A stretch of DNA of 64,000 bases from CALMZY01 sp052033915 (GCA_052033915.1 JBPOJF010000004.1:50829-114828), one strand, 5' to 3'; positions 36,928 to 45,849 are shown, numbered from the stretch's first letter. Notes: a model not told the origin generated them from the sequence alone. Numbers and translations are program-made.

Positions 36928-36956
36928 ACTCTAGTGATCGGAACGGAAGTTGGCAA
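36928..36956 (-). promoter_or_regulatory. promoter of rpsO-pnp
   Basis: On the minus strand TTGCCA and TAGAGT are separated by exactly 17 bases, about 60 bases upstream of the rpsO start. Confidence 0.6.
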
Positions 36957-37026
36957 GTGTTATGTCCAACTTTTTTTAGAGCCATTCACGCGACGCCTTC
37001 CGGAGAGCGCGCCTGCCGGGGGGCTG

Positions 37027-37056
37027 AAAAAGGGTCGCGCCGCCTCAAACGCGGCG
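37027..37056 (-). terminator. intrinsic terminator after tsaB
   Basis: On the minus strand CGCCGC-GTTTGAG-GCGGCG is followed within six bases by TTTTT (37031-37027), just past the tsaB stop. Confidence 0.55.
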
Positions 37057-37067
37057 GGACGCCGCAT

Positions 37068-37727
37068 CTACTTTTTCGCCACCGCCGGCTGCGTGTAGAT
37101 CGGCACCAGCGCTTCGCTGGGAACTCCCTGTTCCCGTTTCCGCAAGGCGAGTTCACCCACGATTCGAGCCTTCGGGAAGCAGTCCGTTTCGACAGTCCTC
37201 ACGTTCAGCGCTTTCAGGACCGGCGCGAGCTTGTGCCGGTCGGGACTTGCGACGAGCGTTCCCGGCGGAAGCTCCGCGGCGAGCTTTTCCGGCGCGCACA
37301 CCGTCCACGGCTTGATTTGCGACAGGCCCCGGCCTCCGTTCTCGAAGACGCCAAACCAGACGGTGTCGCGCCGCGCATCGCCGACCACGGCGACGCGGGA
37401 CGCGTTCTCCGCTTCCGCGACCTCCTGTGCCAGCGCCTCGCCGCTGCTCACCGTGAACACCGTTTTTTGGCCCGGCAGCGCGAAGGCCTGCGCCGCCGCG
37501 ATCGCGACCCGCATGCCGGAGTACGAGCCCGGCCCGCGGCCGACGGCGAACAAATCGACCGCCTCGATCGATACCGCGGCCCCGGCGAGCAGGCCGGGCA
37601 GAATCTGGAACACGCGCTGGCCGCGGACATCCTTTTCATGCCAGGTTTCTTCCCGCAGAAGCTCGCGGCCGGACAGCAGGGCCGCGCTTCCATGGCGCGA
37701 GGAAAGCTCCAGGGCAAGCGTGATCAC
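37068..37727 (-). CDS. tsaB: tRNA threonylcarbamoyladenosine biosynthesis protein TsaB
   Basis: The 219-residue ASKHA-fold protein is the inactive partner of TsaD in t6A synthesis on tRNAs reading ANN codons. It starts ITLALELSSRHGSAALL and has FAVGRGPGSYSGMRVAIAAA, the family signature, then FTVSSGEALAQEV. The metal-binding residues of TsaD are absent, as expected for TsaB. Its start overlaps the tsaE end by four bases, so the two are coupled. tsaD and tsaC are not in the window. Confidence 0.92.
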   Translation of the reverse strand: MITLALELSSRHGSAALLSGRELLREETWHEKDVRGQRVFQILPGLLAGAAVSIEAVDLFAVGRGPGSYSGMRVAIAAAQAFALPGQKTVFTVSSGEALAQEVAEAENASRVAVVGDARRDTVWFGVFENGGRGLSQIKPWTVCAPEKLAAELPPGTLVASPDRHKLAPVLKALNVRTVETDCFPKARIVGELALRKREQGVPSEALVPIYTQPAVAKK

Positions 37728-38164
37728 GAGTCACCGCCGCGCTGGATGACGATGCGCCGCTCTTCGGGCAGGCGGCCGGGCGACATGCGGATATGGATCG
37801 TGGTTTTCGGAAGAAGATCGGCCGCGCGCTCGGCCCACTCGATCGCGGTGATGCCGTCGCCGTGAATACAGTCGTCCAGACCGAGTCCGAGCGCCTCCTG
37901 CGAATCGCGAATCCGGTAAAGGTCCACATGGTACAGCCGCATGCCGTCGCCGCCGTGCTCGTTGATCAGCGTGAAGGTCGGACTGCCGACCGCGCGCCGC
38001 ACGCCCATCGCGCGCGCGAGCCCCTGCACGAAACACGTCTTGCCGGCGCCGAGGTCGCCGTGCAGGGCCAGCACGGTGCCGGGCTTCAGCGTCTTCAGCA
38101 GATCTTCCGCGACCCCGTGAGTTTCCTCGGGGCTGCGCGTGACGATTTCCCGTTCGATATTCAT
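37724..38164 (-). CDS. tsaE: tRNA threonylcarbamoyladenosine biosynthesis ATPase TsaE
   Basis: The 146-residue P-loop ATPase has Walker A LHGDLGAGKTCFVQGLARAM, the switch region VGSPTFTLINEH, YHVDLYRI and the C-terminal ITAIEWAERA. It resets the TsaB-TsaD complex during t6A synthesis. The start at 38164 (MNIEREIVTRSPEETHGVAE) fits the family, and longer in-frame reading runs into the divergent promoter region of the glycosyltransferase gene. Confidence 0.94.
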   Translation of the reverse strand: MNIEREIVTRSPEETHGVAEDLLKTLKPGTVLALHGDLGAGKTCFVQGLARAMGVRRAVGSPTFTLINEHGGDGMRLYHVDLYRIRDSQEALGLGLDDCIHGDGITAIEWAERAADLLPKTTIHIRMSPGRLPEERRIVIQRGGDS

Positions 38165-38269
38165 GCGGCCGCGGAGCAACGTACAGGTTTTGAAAAGTCC
38201 GGGAAAGCCCGTTCTTCCCAGGGTTGGAAAAATCGGCGCAATTCCGAAATCGCGCCGACGAGTATAAGG

Positions 38270-38298
38270 TTGCTTTTCGGGGGGGGTGTTCGCAATAT
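38270..38298 (+). promoter_or_regulatory. candidate promoter of the GT2 gene with a G8 spacer tract
   Basis: TTGCTT and CAATAT are separated by 17 bases that contain eight consecutive Gs (38279-38286). The -10 is weak and ends eight bases before the ATG at 38307. Confidence 0.35.
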
Positions 38299-38306
38299 GG
38301 GCCGCG

Positions 38307-39284
38307 ATGAGCGCCGACAAGACCAGCATGGATATTTCCGTTGTCTCCCCGATCTATAACGAGATCGAGAACGTGGAAATGCTCGCCCGGAAGCTTCACG
38401 AGGCTCTGTCCGCGATGCATCGGCCGTACGAGATCATTCTCGTGGATGACGGCAGCTCCGACGGGTCGTGGGAGAAGATGGTGGAGCTTACGAAAACCAT
38501 CCCGAACCTGCGGATCATCCGCCTCCGCCGCAATTTCGGCCAGACGGCGGCGATGAGCGCGGGCTTCGATGCGGCGCGCGGCGAGTTCATCGTGACGCTC
38601 GATGCGGACCTTCAGAACGATCCCGCGGATATTCCAAAGCTGATCGCGCGCGCGGAACAGGGTATGGACGTGGTCAGCGGCTGGCGGAAGGACCGCAAGG
38701 ACAAGTTTTTCAGCCGCCGCCTGCCGTCGATGATCGCCAACTCGCTGATCAGCTATATCACGGGCGTGGCGCTTCACGACTATGGCTGTACGCTGAAGGT
38801 TTATCACCGGGATGTGATCAAGCACCTGCGGCTCTACGGCGAGATGCACCGTTTCATTCCCGCCCTCGCGAGTTGGGCGGGCGCATCGGTCGACGAGGTG
38901 GTCGTGAGTCATCACCCGCGCCGGTTCGGCGCGTCCAAGTACGGGATTTCCAGGACGATTCGGGTGATTCTCGACCTGTTCACCGTCAAGTTCCTGCTGC
39001 ACTACAGCACGGGTCCGATCCAACTGTTCGGCAAGTTCGCCTCCCTCTTCGCCGCGCCCGCGTTCCTGATGTTCCTGCTGCTGGCCGGCGACCGCCTTTT
39101 CGGCTGGTTCTATCCGTACCTGCTCAAGCGTCCGTTCTGGGTCATCACTCCGTTGATGCTGCTGGCCTTCGCCGTGCAGTTCGTCAGCATGGGCCTGCTG
39201 GCCGAGATGCAGATCCGCACGTATCACGAGTCGCAGGACAAGCCCATCTACGTGACCAAGGAAACGGTCGAGTCGCAGGGTTGA
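38307..39284 (+). CDS. family 2 glycosyltransferase, dolichol/undecaprenyl-phosphate mannose synthase-like
   Basis: The 325-residue membrane glycosyltransferase has a GT-A domain starting DISVVSPIYNEIENVEML, with IILVDDGSSDGSW and TLDADLQNDPADIPKLI, and an acceptor-side HDYGCTLKVYHRDVI. The C-terminal third carries two membrane helices (SLFAAPAFLMFLLLAG and VITPLMLLAFAVQFVSMG). This layout matches DPM1/ArnC/GtrB proteins, which move a sugar from a nucleotide donor onto a polyprenyl phosphate at the inner membrane. The start could also be 38328. It is divergent from tsaE. Confidence 0.88.
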   Translation: MSADKTSMDISVVSPIYNEIENVEMLARKLHEALSAMHRPYEIILVDDGSSDGSWEKMVELTKTIPNLRIIRLRRNFGQTAAMSAGFDAARGEFIVTLDADLQNDPADIPKLIARAEQGMDVVSGWRKDRKDKFFSRRLPSMIANSLISYITGVALHDYGCTLKVYHRDVIKHLRLYGEMHRFIPALASWAGASVDEVVVSHHPRRFGASKYGISRTIRVILDLFTVKFLLHYSTGPIQLFGKFASLFAAPAFLMFLLLAGDRLFGWFYPYLLKRPFWVITPLMLLAFAVQFVSMGLLAEMQIRTYHESQDKPIYVTKETVESQG

Positions 39285-39296
39285 GCCTCCGGCGCG

Positions 39297-40211
39297 ATGA
39301 TGAACTGCCTGTCACCCGTTATTCGTCTGGCTCAGTCGGGCGCCTCCATCCTGCCCGTGAACCGGATGGAGCCGGAGGGGCCCGTGTGGATTGTCACCTT
39401 CGCGTACCTGCTGCTGATCGCGCTCGGATTTGCCGCGGACATCGCGCTCGTGATGTACTTCGTCACACGGCCCAGCCGCTGGACGGAACAGGTCGGCCGG
39501 CTGAAGGCGCGTCCTTTGTCGAACGAGCAGGGCGCGCTTCTCCTGCTGGCGCTCATGGCCCTCTACATCGCGTCCATTGCGCTTCAGCCGATGATCGACC
39601 CGGGGTTCGATGCGGGGGACGATGGGGGCGAGTCGCAAAGGCTTGCCCTCCACAGTATCTGCTTCCACCTGGTCGGGCTGGGCATCGTGGCGCTTTCCCT
39701 TCTGCGCCGGCGCGTGACGTGGCGCGACGCGTTCGGGGTCCAGCCGCGCGCGATTCTCAGGGATGTCGGCCTCGGCGCGATCTTTTACGTGGCGATGCTG
39801 CCGTTCGTCGTGTTCTATGCGTTGGTTTACCAGGCCGTTCTGCGGGGCATGGGGCACGAGATCATGCCGCAGGAGGTTGCGCAGGTGGTGGTGGGCGAGC
39901 CGTCGTTCTGGATGCGCGTGTACCTGGCGGCGCTCGCCGTCGTTTTCGCGCCGCTCTTCGAGGAAATCCTGTTTCGCGGCATCGGTCTGCCGCTCGTTGC
40001 GCGGAAATGGGGCGCGGCGCCGGCCATCGTGATCGTGTCCCTCCTGTTTGCCGCCGTCCACCTCCATCTGCCGTCCATGGCGCCGCTGTTTGTCATCGCG
40101 ACCGCTTTTTCGCTGGCGTATATTCACACGGGCTCGATCGTGGTCCCGGTCGTCATGCACGGCTTGTTCAATGCTGTGAACGTGGCGATGTTGATGCTGC
40201 TGAAGGGGTAG
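39297..40211 (+). CDS. CPBP-family intramembrane metalloprotease
   Basis: The 304-residue polytopic membrane protein has about seven hydrophobic segments and the CPBP/Abi motifs. These are EEILFRGIGLPLV (EExxxR), then SLLFAAVHLHLP with the first conserved His, and VPVVMHGLFNAVNV with the second. The family includes the CAAX prenyl protease Rce1 and bacteriocin-immunity proteins. The target is not known. It begins 12 bases after the glycosyltransferase stop and is likely co-transcribed with it. The N-terminal 20-odd residues may be optional, since an internal ATG lies at 39366. Confidence 0.8.
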   Translation: MMNCLSPVIRLAQSGASILPVNRMEPEGPVWIVTFAYLLLIALGFAADIALVMYFVTRPSRWTEQVGRLKARPLSNEQGALLLLALMALYIASIALQPMIDPGFDAGDDGGESQRLALHSICFHLVGLGIVALSLLRRRVTWRDAFGVQPRAILRDVGLGAIFYVAMLPFVVFYALVYQAVLRGMGHEIMPQEVAQVVVGEPSFWMRVYLAALAVVFAPLFEEILFRGIGLPLVARKWGAAPAIVIVSLLFAAVHLHLPSMAPLFVIATAFSLAYIHTGSIVVPVVMHGLFNAVNVAMLMLLKG

Positions 40212-40215
40212 TGAA

Positions 40216-40262
40216 GAAACCTGAAACCGGAAACGTGTCCGCCGCTGGCGGAAAACCTGAGT
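40216..40262. repeat. CTGAAAC-type 7-bp repeat before mtnA
   Basis: The spacer holds AACCTGAAACCGGAAAC and, 20 bases on, AAAACCTGAG. These are the same CTGAAAC/CTGAG units as at 43271 and 45850. Confidence 0.45.
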
Positions 40263-40279
40263 TTTGGAAGCTGCGAGCC

Positions 40280-41341
40280 ATGCACTTGAAAACCCTCGAA
40301 TGGATTTCCGACCGCAAAGGCAGCCTGATCCCCGGCCGCGCGCGAATGATCGACCAGACAAGGCTGCCCGGCGAACTCGTGTACATCGAGACGGCCGACG
40401 TCAAGGAGCTGTGGCACGCGATCAAGACGTTGCAGGTTCGCGGCGCGCCGGCCATCGGCATCGCCGCCGCGATGGGCGTGGTGATCGCGGTGCAGACGTC
40501 CGACGCGAAGACCGGCGCGGCCCTGGTTCGCGAGGTGAACGAGGCGGCGGACTACCTGGCGAAGTCGCGGCCGACGGCGATCAATCTTTTCTGGGCGCTG
40601 GAGCGCATGAAGAAGGTTGCCGCCGCGGCGATGAACAACGAGCCGCGCGCGCTCAAGCGGATTCTCGCGGAAGAGGCGGTGAAGATCCGCGACGAGGATG
40701 CCGCAATGTGCCGCGCGATCGGCCGCCACGGGGCGGCGCTCCTGAAGGATGGTTTCACGGTTCTCACGCACTGCAACGCCGGCGGCCTCGCGACCGCCGA
40801 GTACGGCACTGCGCTCGCGCCGATCTACATGGCGCAGGAGCAGGGGAAGACGATCCGGGTGTTTGCCGACGAAACGCGCCCGCTCCTACAGGGTTCGCGG
40901 CTCACCGCGTGGGAGCTGATGCAGGCGGGCATCGAGGTCACGCTGATCTGCGACAACACGGCCGCGCACGTCATGGCGGAGGGCAAGATCGACGCGGTCA
41001 TGGTCGGCGCGGACCGGATCGCCGCGAACGGCGACACGGCGAACAAGGTCGGCACGTATGGCGTGGCCGTCGCCGCGCGCGCCCATAACATTCCCTTCTA
41101 TGTTCTCGCGCCGACCAGTTCGTGGGATCTCACGCTCACGTCGGGAAAGGCGATCCCGATCGAGCATCGCGAAAAGGGCGAGGTGACGAGGGGATTCGGA
41201 AAGCTGACCGCGCCGGAACAGGTGAAGGTGTATTCGCCCGCGTTCGACGTCACGCCCGCGGAGTTGATCACGGCCATTGTGTGCGAGAAGGGCATCGCGA
41301 AACCGCCGTTTGAGGGGGCGCTGAGGAGGATGCTGGAGTGA
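40280..41341 (+). CDS. mtnA: methylthioribose-1-phosphate isomerase
   Basis: The 353-residue aldose-ketose isomerase converts methylthioribose-1-phosphate to methylthioribulose-1-phosphate in the methionine salvage pathway. It starts LKTLEWISDRKGSLIPG and has LQVRGAPAIGIAAAMGV, THCNAGGLATAEYGTA (catalytic Cys) and VMVGADRIAANGDTANKVGTY (catalytic Asp). Further conserved parts are FADETRPLLQGSRLTAWEL and VLAPTSSWDL. The ATG at 40280 is preferred; an in-frame GTG at 40211 overlaps the preceding stop and would add 23 residues that read through repeat DNA. It is followed by thiL. Confidence 0.95.
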   Translation: MHLKTLEWISDRKGSLIPGRARMIDQTRLPGELVYIETADVKELWHAIKTLQVRGAPAIGIAAAMGVVIAVQTSDAKTGAALVREVNEAADYLAKSRPTAINLFWALERMKKVAAAAMNNEPRALKRILAEEAVKIRDEDAAMCRAIGRHGAALLKDGFTVLTHCNAGGLATAEYGTALAPIYMAQEQGKTIRVFADETRPLLQGSRLTAWELMQAGIEVTLICDNTAAHVMAEGKIDAVMVGADRIAANGDTANKVGTYGVAVAARAHNIPFYVLAPTSSWDLTLTSGKAIPIEHREKGEVTRGFGKLTAPEQVKVYSPAFDVTPAELITAIVCEKGIAKPPFEGALRRMLE

Positions 41342-41428
41342 GGGCGTGTCGGAATCCCGGAGTGTTGAAGCCGTGCAAAAGAGGTCTTCCCGTCGCTCCA
41401 TTTCTCCTTCACGCTGATCCTCCGTCCC
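41341..41428. repeat. mtnA-thiL spacer with degenerate 7-bp steps
   Basis: The spacer contains GGAGTGTTGAAGC and, further on, GCTCCATTTCTCCTTCACG. It resembles the 1658-1735 spacer in layout. I see no promoter or gene in it. Confidence 0.25.
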
Positions 41429-41429
41429 C

Positions 41430-42371
41430 ATGACCACTCTTCGTCAACTCGGCGAGCGCGAGGTGATCCGGCGGCTGGCAAAGCTGTTGCCGGGCCGCGC
41501 GGATGTCCGCGTCGGGATCGGCGATGATGTCGCCGTTGTCGCCGTCGAGGGCGGGCATCGGGATTTCCTCCTGACGTCCGATGCGGTGATCGAGGGGACG
41601 CACTTTCTTCCGGATGCCGCGCCGGAACAAATCGGGCACAAGGCTGTCGGTCGCGTGTTGAGCGATTTCGCGGCGATGGGCGGGGAGCCGTTGTGGGCGC
41701 TGGTCGATGTCGTGGCAAACCGCGACATGCCGCTCCGGAGGCTTGAGGGCGTGTACAGGGGCGCGGCAAAGCTGGCGGGGAAATACGGATTGTCGATCAT
41801 TGGCGGCGACCTGGCGGACGGGCCGGAACTCCAACTGCACGTGTTCGGCGTCGGCGAAATTCCGAAGCATTCGGCCGTGCTGCGTTCGGGCGCGCGGGCC
41901 GGCGACGTGATCTACGTCACGGGTGCGTTGGGCGGAAGCCTCGCGGGAAAGCATCTTGCGTTCGAGCCGCGTCTCGAGGAAGGACTCTGGCTGCGCGAGT
42001 CCGGCTGGGCGAACGCCATGATCGACATCAGCGACGGCCTCGCGACGGATATCGGGCATATCCTGGAAATGAGCCGGGTCGGCGCGGAGATATCGGCGGA
42101 CGCGATCCCGATTTCCGCTGCGGCGCGGAAAATGAAGACCGGGCGGACAGCGCTCGAACACGCGCTGTTCGACGGCGAGGATTTCGAGCTGCTGTTCACG
42201 GTGTCGGCGGAAAAACAACCGGGCTTCGAGTCGTCCTGGAAGGACGTGTTCAAGCTCCCGTGCACGGCGGTCGGCCGCATCGTGAAGGCGCCGCGGCGCA
42301 TCGTGCTCGTGGACGCGGCCGGGAAGAAGAAGTCGTTGAAGGACGCCGGGTACGAGCATTTCAGCGGGTAA
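41430..42371 (+). CDS. thiL: thiamine-monophosphate kinase
   Basis: The 313-residue enzyme phosphorylates thiamine monophosphate to the active diphosphate, needed by the E1 enzyme at the start of this window. The PurM-like fold is recognisable from RVGIGDDVAVVAVEGGHRD, LLTSDAVIEGTHF and GHKAVGRVLSDFAAMGGEPLWAL. It also has SIIGGDLADGPEL, VIYVTGALGGSLAG, MIDISDGLATDIGHI and the C-terminal GEDFELLFTV. No ribosome site is clear. It lies between mtnA and pyrK. Confidence 0.95.
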   Translation: MTTLRQLGEREVIRRLAKLLPGRADVRVGIGDDVAVVAVEGGHRDFLLTSDAVIEGTHFLPDAAPEQIGHKAVGRVLSDFAAMGGEPLWALVDVVANRDMPLRRLEGVYRGAAKLAGKYGLSIIGGDLADGPELQLHVFGVGEIPKHSAVLRSGARAGDVIYVTGALGGSLAGKHLAFEPRLEEGLWLRESGWANAMIDISDGLATDIGHILEMSRVGAEISADAIPISAAARKMKTGRTALEHALFDGEDFELLFTVSAEKQPGFESSWKDVFKLPCTAVGRIVKAPRRIVLVDAAGKKKSLKDAGYEHFSG

Positions 42372-42482
42372 AATGGACGGGTGCTCGTCCTTGTGTTCGA
42401 GGACGAGGACGATTGTTTGGTTTGACGCCCCTCCCGAAAAAACCCACACTCCGCAACTCAGCGCGACAAAGAGTCACGTTGT

Positions 42483-43274
42483 ATGCTTCTGGAAGACGCC
42501 AAAGTTTTGCAGCAGCGGGAGATCCAGGGCGGTTACCGCCTCCTGGTTCTGGCCGCGCCGTTGATAGCCCCGAAGGTTCAGCCGGGGCAGTTCGTGCATC
42601 TCCGCGTGCCGCGTCTCGACTCGGCGGTTCTGCGCCGGCCGTTCAGCGTGTACAAGGCGGACGGCGGCACGCTGTCGATCCTGTACAAGGCCGTCGGGCG
42701 CGGCACATCCGCCATGAAGGCGCTGCGTGACGGCGAGACGGTCAGCCTGCTCGGGCCGCTGGGGCGCGGCTTCCCGGCGCCCGCGAAGGACAAGGTTCCT
42801 GTCCTGGTTGCCGGCGGCTATGGGATGGCCGCGCTGTATCTGGTCGCAAAGACTTCGGCGGTCAAAGGGGTCGTGTTTGTCGGCGGACGCTCTGCGGCGG
42901 ATGTTCTCTGTGTGCCGGAGTTCACGGCCTTGGGATGGACGGTCCACGTTTCAACGGATGACGGGTCGCTGGGCGTCAAAGGCCTGGTGACGGATGCGCT
43001 CGATCCGTGGCTGCGGAAGGATTTGGAGGGGCGCACGCCCGAGTTCTTCGCGTGCGGGCCGAACGGAATGCTCAAGGCGGTCGGCGAGCGCGCAATCCGC
43101 GGGAACTGGACCGCGTGGCTCTCGGTGGACAGGAAAATGGGATGCGGCGTCGGCGCGTGCCTGGCCTGCGTCCAGAAAGTCGCGACGCCGGACGGCGGCT
43201 GGACATGGAAGCGGGTGTGCAAGGAAGGGCCGGTGTTCGAGAGCCGGAGCGTAGTTTGGAGGGATGAACCCTGA
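42483..43274 (+). CDS. pyrK: dihydroorotate dehydrogenase electron transfer subunit PyrK
   Basis: The 263-residue FAD and 2Fe-2S protein passes electrons from PyrD to NAD. The FAD-binding barrel has GQFVHLRVP and LRRPFSVYKADGG. The NAD-binding domain has GPLGRGFP and VLVAGGYGMAALYLVAK. The cluster-binding cysteines are in KMGCGVGACLACVQK plus a later Cys in KRVCKEGPVF. It is followed 58 bases later by pyrD type 1B, confirming the two-subunit enzyme. Confidence 0.94.
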   Translation: MLLEDAKVLQQREIQGGYRLLVLAAPLIAPKVQPGQFVHLRVPRLDSAVLRRPFSVYKADGGTLSILYKAVGRGTSAMKALRDGETVSLLGPLGRGFPAPAKDKVPVLVAGGYGMAALYLVAKTSAVKGVVFVGGRSAADVLCVPEFTALGWTVHVSTDDGSLGVKGLVTDALDPWLRKDLEGRTPEFFACGPNGMLKAVGERAIRGNWTAWLSVDRKMGCGVGACLACVQKVATPDGGWTWKRVCKEGPVFESRSVVWRDEP

Positions 43275-43315
43275 AACCTGAGTTTGTCGTTCCGTTTTTT
43301 CCCGCTCAGGTTTCA
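43272..43315. repeat. CTGAAAC-type repeat forming an inverted pair between pyrK and pyrD
   Basis: TGAAACCTGAG (43272-43282) is inverted exactly at 43305-43315 (CTCAGGTTTCA), and the pattern continues as AAGTTTCGGGTTTCA up to the pyrD start. The loop contains TTTTTT. The left arm includes the pyrK stop. Confidence 0.65.
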
Positions 43316-43332
43316 AGTTTCGGGTTTCAAAA

Positions 43333-44250
43333 ATGGCAAAGCCAGATCTCAGCGTAAAAATAGGTGCGATCCGGATGCGCAATCCCGTCATGACGGCCTC
43401 CGGCACGTTCGGGTACGGGCCCGAATACGCGGACTTGGTTGATTTCAGCCGGCTCGGCGCCGTCGTGGTCAAAGGGATCTCGCGCGAGCCGGTTCGCGGC
43501 AATCCGCCGCCGCGCACGGTCGAGGTCGCGAGCGGGCTCATCAATGCGATCGGCCTTCAGAATCCCGGCGTCGACGGGTTCGTGAAGGAATACATGCCGT
43601 TCCTGCGCGGACAGGATGTGCCGGTGATCGTCAACATCTGGGGGCGCACGAACGACGATTACGAATATGTCGCGGAGCGGTTCGATTCCGTCGAGGGCGT
43701 CGCCGGTCTCGAGGTCAACGTCTCCTGCCCGAACATCAAGGAAGGCAGTTGCACGTTCGGGTCCAATCTCGACATGTTCAAGCGGGTCGTCTCGGCGGTC
43801 CGCGGCAAGACGAAGCTGCCGCTGATCCCGAAGCTCGCTCCAGACATCGCCGGCATCAAGACGTTTGCGAAGGCCGCGGAGGAATGCGGGGCCGATGCGA
43901 TCTCGCTGATCAACTCCATCCCCGCGATGGCGATTGACATCGAAGCTCGGCGGCCGGTCCTCGGCAATGTGACCGGCGGACTGAGCGGGCCGGCGATCAA
44001 GCCGATCGCGCTCAAGATGGTGTGGGAGGCGGCCAAGGCGGTGAAGATCCCGATCGTCGGGATCGGCGGCATCTCGAACGCGGCGGACGCGATCGAGTAC
44101 ATGATCGCGGGCGCGACGGCCGTGGCGGTCGGTACGGCGAGCTTTACGGATCCCGCGACGGCCCTTGCGGTCGTTGACGGCCTGGAGGCCTACCTGACCG
44201 GCCGCGGACTGCGCGGCGCGGCCGAACTTGTCGGGAGCCTGAAAACATGA
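43333..44250 (+). CDS. pyrD: dihydroorotate dehydrogenase (type 1B, NAD-linked) catalytic subunit
   Basis: The 305-residue FMN barrel oxidises dihydroorotate to orotate in pyrimidine synthesis. It has IRMRNPVMTASGTFGYG, VVVKGISREPVRGNPPPR, GLINAIGLQNPG and LEVNVSCPNIKEG with the catalytic Cys of the class 1B enzymes. Further parts are LIPKLAPDIAGI, ALINSIPAMAIDIE-type (here SLINSIPAMAIDIE), GGLSGPAIKPIAL and VGIGGISNAADAIEYMIAGATAVAVGT. PyrK is adjacent. The stop overlaps the next start by four bases. Confidence 0.96.
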   Translation: MAKPDLSVKIGAIRMRNPVMTASGTFGYGPEYADLVDFSRLGAVVVKGISREPVRGNPPPRTVEVASGLINAIGLQNPGVDGFVKEYMPFLRGQDVPVIVNIWGRTNDDYEYVAERFDSVEGVAGLEVNVSCPNIKEGSCTFGSNLDMFKRVVSAVRGKTKLPLIPKLAPDIAGIKTFAKAAEECGADAISLINSIPAMAIDIEARRPVLGNVTGGLSGPAIKPIALKMVWEAAKAVKIPIVGIGGISNAADAIEYMIAGATAVAVGTASFTDPATALAVVDGLEAYLTGRGLRGAAELVGSLKT

Positions 44251-45842
44251 TTCGCCGCCGTTCACCGTTGTTCTGGCTGTTGGCGCTGGCGTGCGTTGTC
44301 CTGACGGTCTGGTGGATTCTCGCCGTTCCGCACACACCCCGGCATCTGTATCGGGTGATTCCGGCCCACGCGACGTTCGTCAGCGCGCACCGCGATCTGG
44401 CGTCGCGCTGGGACACGTTTTCAAAAAACCCGCTGACGCAGTCCCTGTTCAGCTCGCTCGGCATCAAGCCGGCCGAACTCGAGGCATTCGGCAAGGACCC
44501 GGATTCGGCGTACTGGATGAAGCGGCTCGCGTCGCGGGATATCGTGCTGGCGCATGTTCCCGTCCTCGGCGACCGCGGGGATCCGATCTGGATGTTCGCG
44601 AGCTGGCTGGGCGGCGACAGCCAGCGTCTGCGCTGGAGTCTGATGCTGGGGCGCGTGCCGGGGTTCGTCCGCCAGGCGCCTTATCGCGGCAGGTTCAGCT
44701 GGCGGGTGAAGGACGCGTCGCTTGCGCCCGACGATTCCCTCCACATCGCGTTTGTGGAAGGTATGCTGATCGGCTGTCTTTCGCGCGACCCGTCCGTCAT
44801 CCACGATCTGCTCGACACCTACGACGGACTCCTGCCCGCGCTGGCGGACAAGACGGATTTTCCGTCGAGCGGACCGTGGTGCTCGGATCCCCAGGCGCCG
44901 GATCGCGGATGGGTCAACCTGGCGAACCTGAATCCGCGCGCCTCTTTCGAGCCGGTGGCGCTTTCGTACGAGTTCACTTCGCTGACGCCGCAGGGTGTTG
45001 AGGGCCGGGCGTGCGGCGAGGATCCGTTCCGGTTTGCGCAGACCGCCACAACGAAGGTGAGAACGAGGGGGCTTGAAGATGTGCTGGGCGATTTCCCGCT
45101 CGCGGTGGGGATCGCGCACGCGAAGATGATGCTGCCGTTGATTGAAAGTCCGGACAACCCGGCGTGGCTGAGGGTCTTCGGAGAGGTGATCCGGGAGCAG
45201 AAATCCGATTCGATCATGGTGGCGGTGCTGGGCGAAGAATTCAGCGCCCGCTTCAAGGGGCTGAAGGTTCCCGCGTTGATCGCGGGCATTCCGGTGGAGG
45301 ATTCGACGAACACGCTGGCATGGATGAAACAGACCCTGGACCGGTTGAATGCGAAGTACCGGTGGGGGCTCATTCCGCGCGAGGTGTACGCCAAGGGGAG
45401 CACCGTCTATGCCGTGGAAAACACAGCGTCCAATTTTTACTCCGCGCTGACGTTGGAAGAGAAGCCTGCATACGCCATTCACGGCGAGTGGTTGCTGGTT
45501 TCGAGCAACCTGGGCAGCTTGAGCGCCCTGCTGGGGCGCGCCCGGGAGATACCGGAGGGATCGAAGCGCAAGACGCCCCGGTGGAAGAAGGAACTGGACT
45601 CGGTCTCGGCGCCGGGTTTTGTCCGGATCGATCTGGCGCGCGGCGGAAAAACGCTCCGGCTGGCCATCACCACCTATGCCCTCAAACTTCTGCTGGAGGA
45701 CGCGAAGGGAAGTCTCGCGGTCCGGCAGAAACTGAATGAGGCGAAGGCCTGGATCGATTCCTTGTCGCCGCTCCTGACTTCATGTTTCTGGCTAAGGTCC
45801 GACGGCCGGATGATGGAGGTGCAGTTCAAGGCGGGGGAGTGA
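44247..45842 (+). CDS. membrane-anchored protein of unknown function (531 aa)
   Basis: The protein has one N-terminal membrane helix (FWLLALACVVLTVWWILAV) and a large, probably periplasmic domain of about 500 residues. Repeated features are an early HLYRVIPAHATFVSAH and a later PALIAGIPVEDSTNTLAWMKQ. This resembles, loosely, DUF3352-type proteins in which substrate-like globular repeats follow a signal anchor; I do not recognise it with certainty. GGGAG lies upstream and the ATG overlaps the pyrD stop (ATGA), so it is translated with pyrD although no pyrimidine link is evident. Confidence 0.6.
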   Translation: MIRRRSPLFWLLALACVVLTVWWILAVPHTPRHLYRVIPAHATFVSAHRDLASRWDTFSKNPLTQSLFSSLGIKPAELEAFGKDPDSAYWMKRLASRDIVLAHVPVLGDRGDPIWMFASWLGGDSQRLRWSLMLGRVPGFVRQAPYRGRFSWRVKDASLAPDDSLHIAFVEGMLIGCLSRDPSVIHDLLDTYDGLLPALADKTDFPSSGPWCSDPQAPDRGWVNLANLNPRASFEPVALSYEFTSLTPQGVEGRACGEDPFRFAQTATTKVRTRGLEDVLGDFPLAVGIAHAKMMLPLIESPDNPAWLRVFGEVIREQKSDSIMVAVLGEEFSARFKGLKVPALIAGIPVEDSTNTLAWMKQTLDRLNAKYRWGLIPREVYAKGSTVYAVENTASNFYSALTLEEKPAYAIHGEWLLVSSNLGSLSALLGRAREIPEGSKRKTPRWKKELDSVSAPGFVRIDLARGGKTLRLAITTYALKLLLEDAKGSLAVRQKLNEAKAWIDSLSPLLTSCFWLRSDGRMMEVQFKAGE

Positions 45843-45849
45843 GGGAGAC

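Noticed and set aside
38468..40210. Very long open frame leading into mtnA
   Set aside because: The part before 40211 runs out of phase across the GT2 and CPBP genes, which have clear motifs in other frames. Only the segment from 40280 is a gene.
40413..40436. Second sigma54-like site (TGGCACG...GTTGCA) inside mtnA
   Set aside because: The distance between -24 and -12 elements is too long and it lies within conserved coding sequence.
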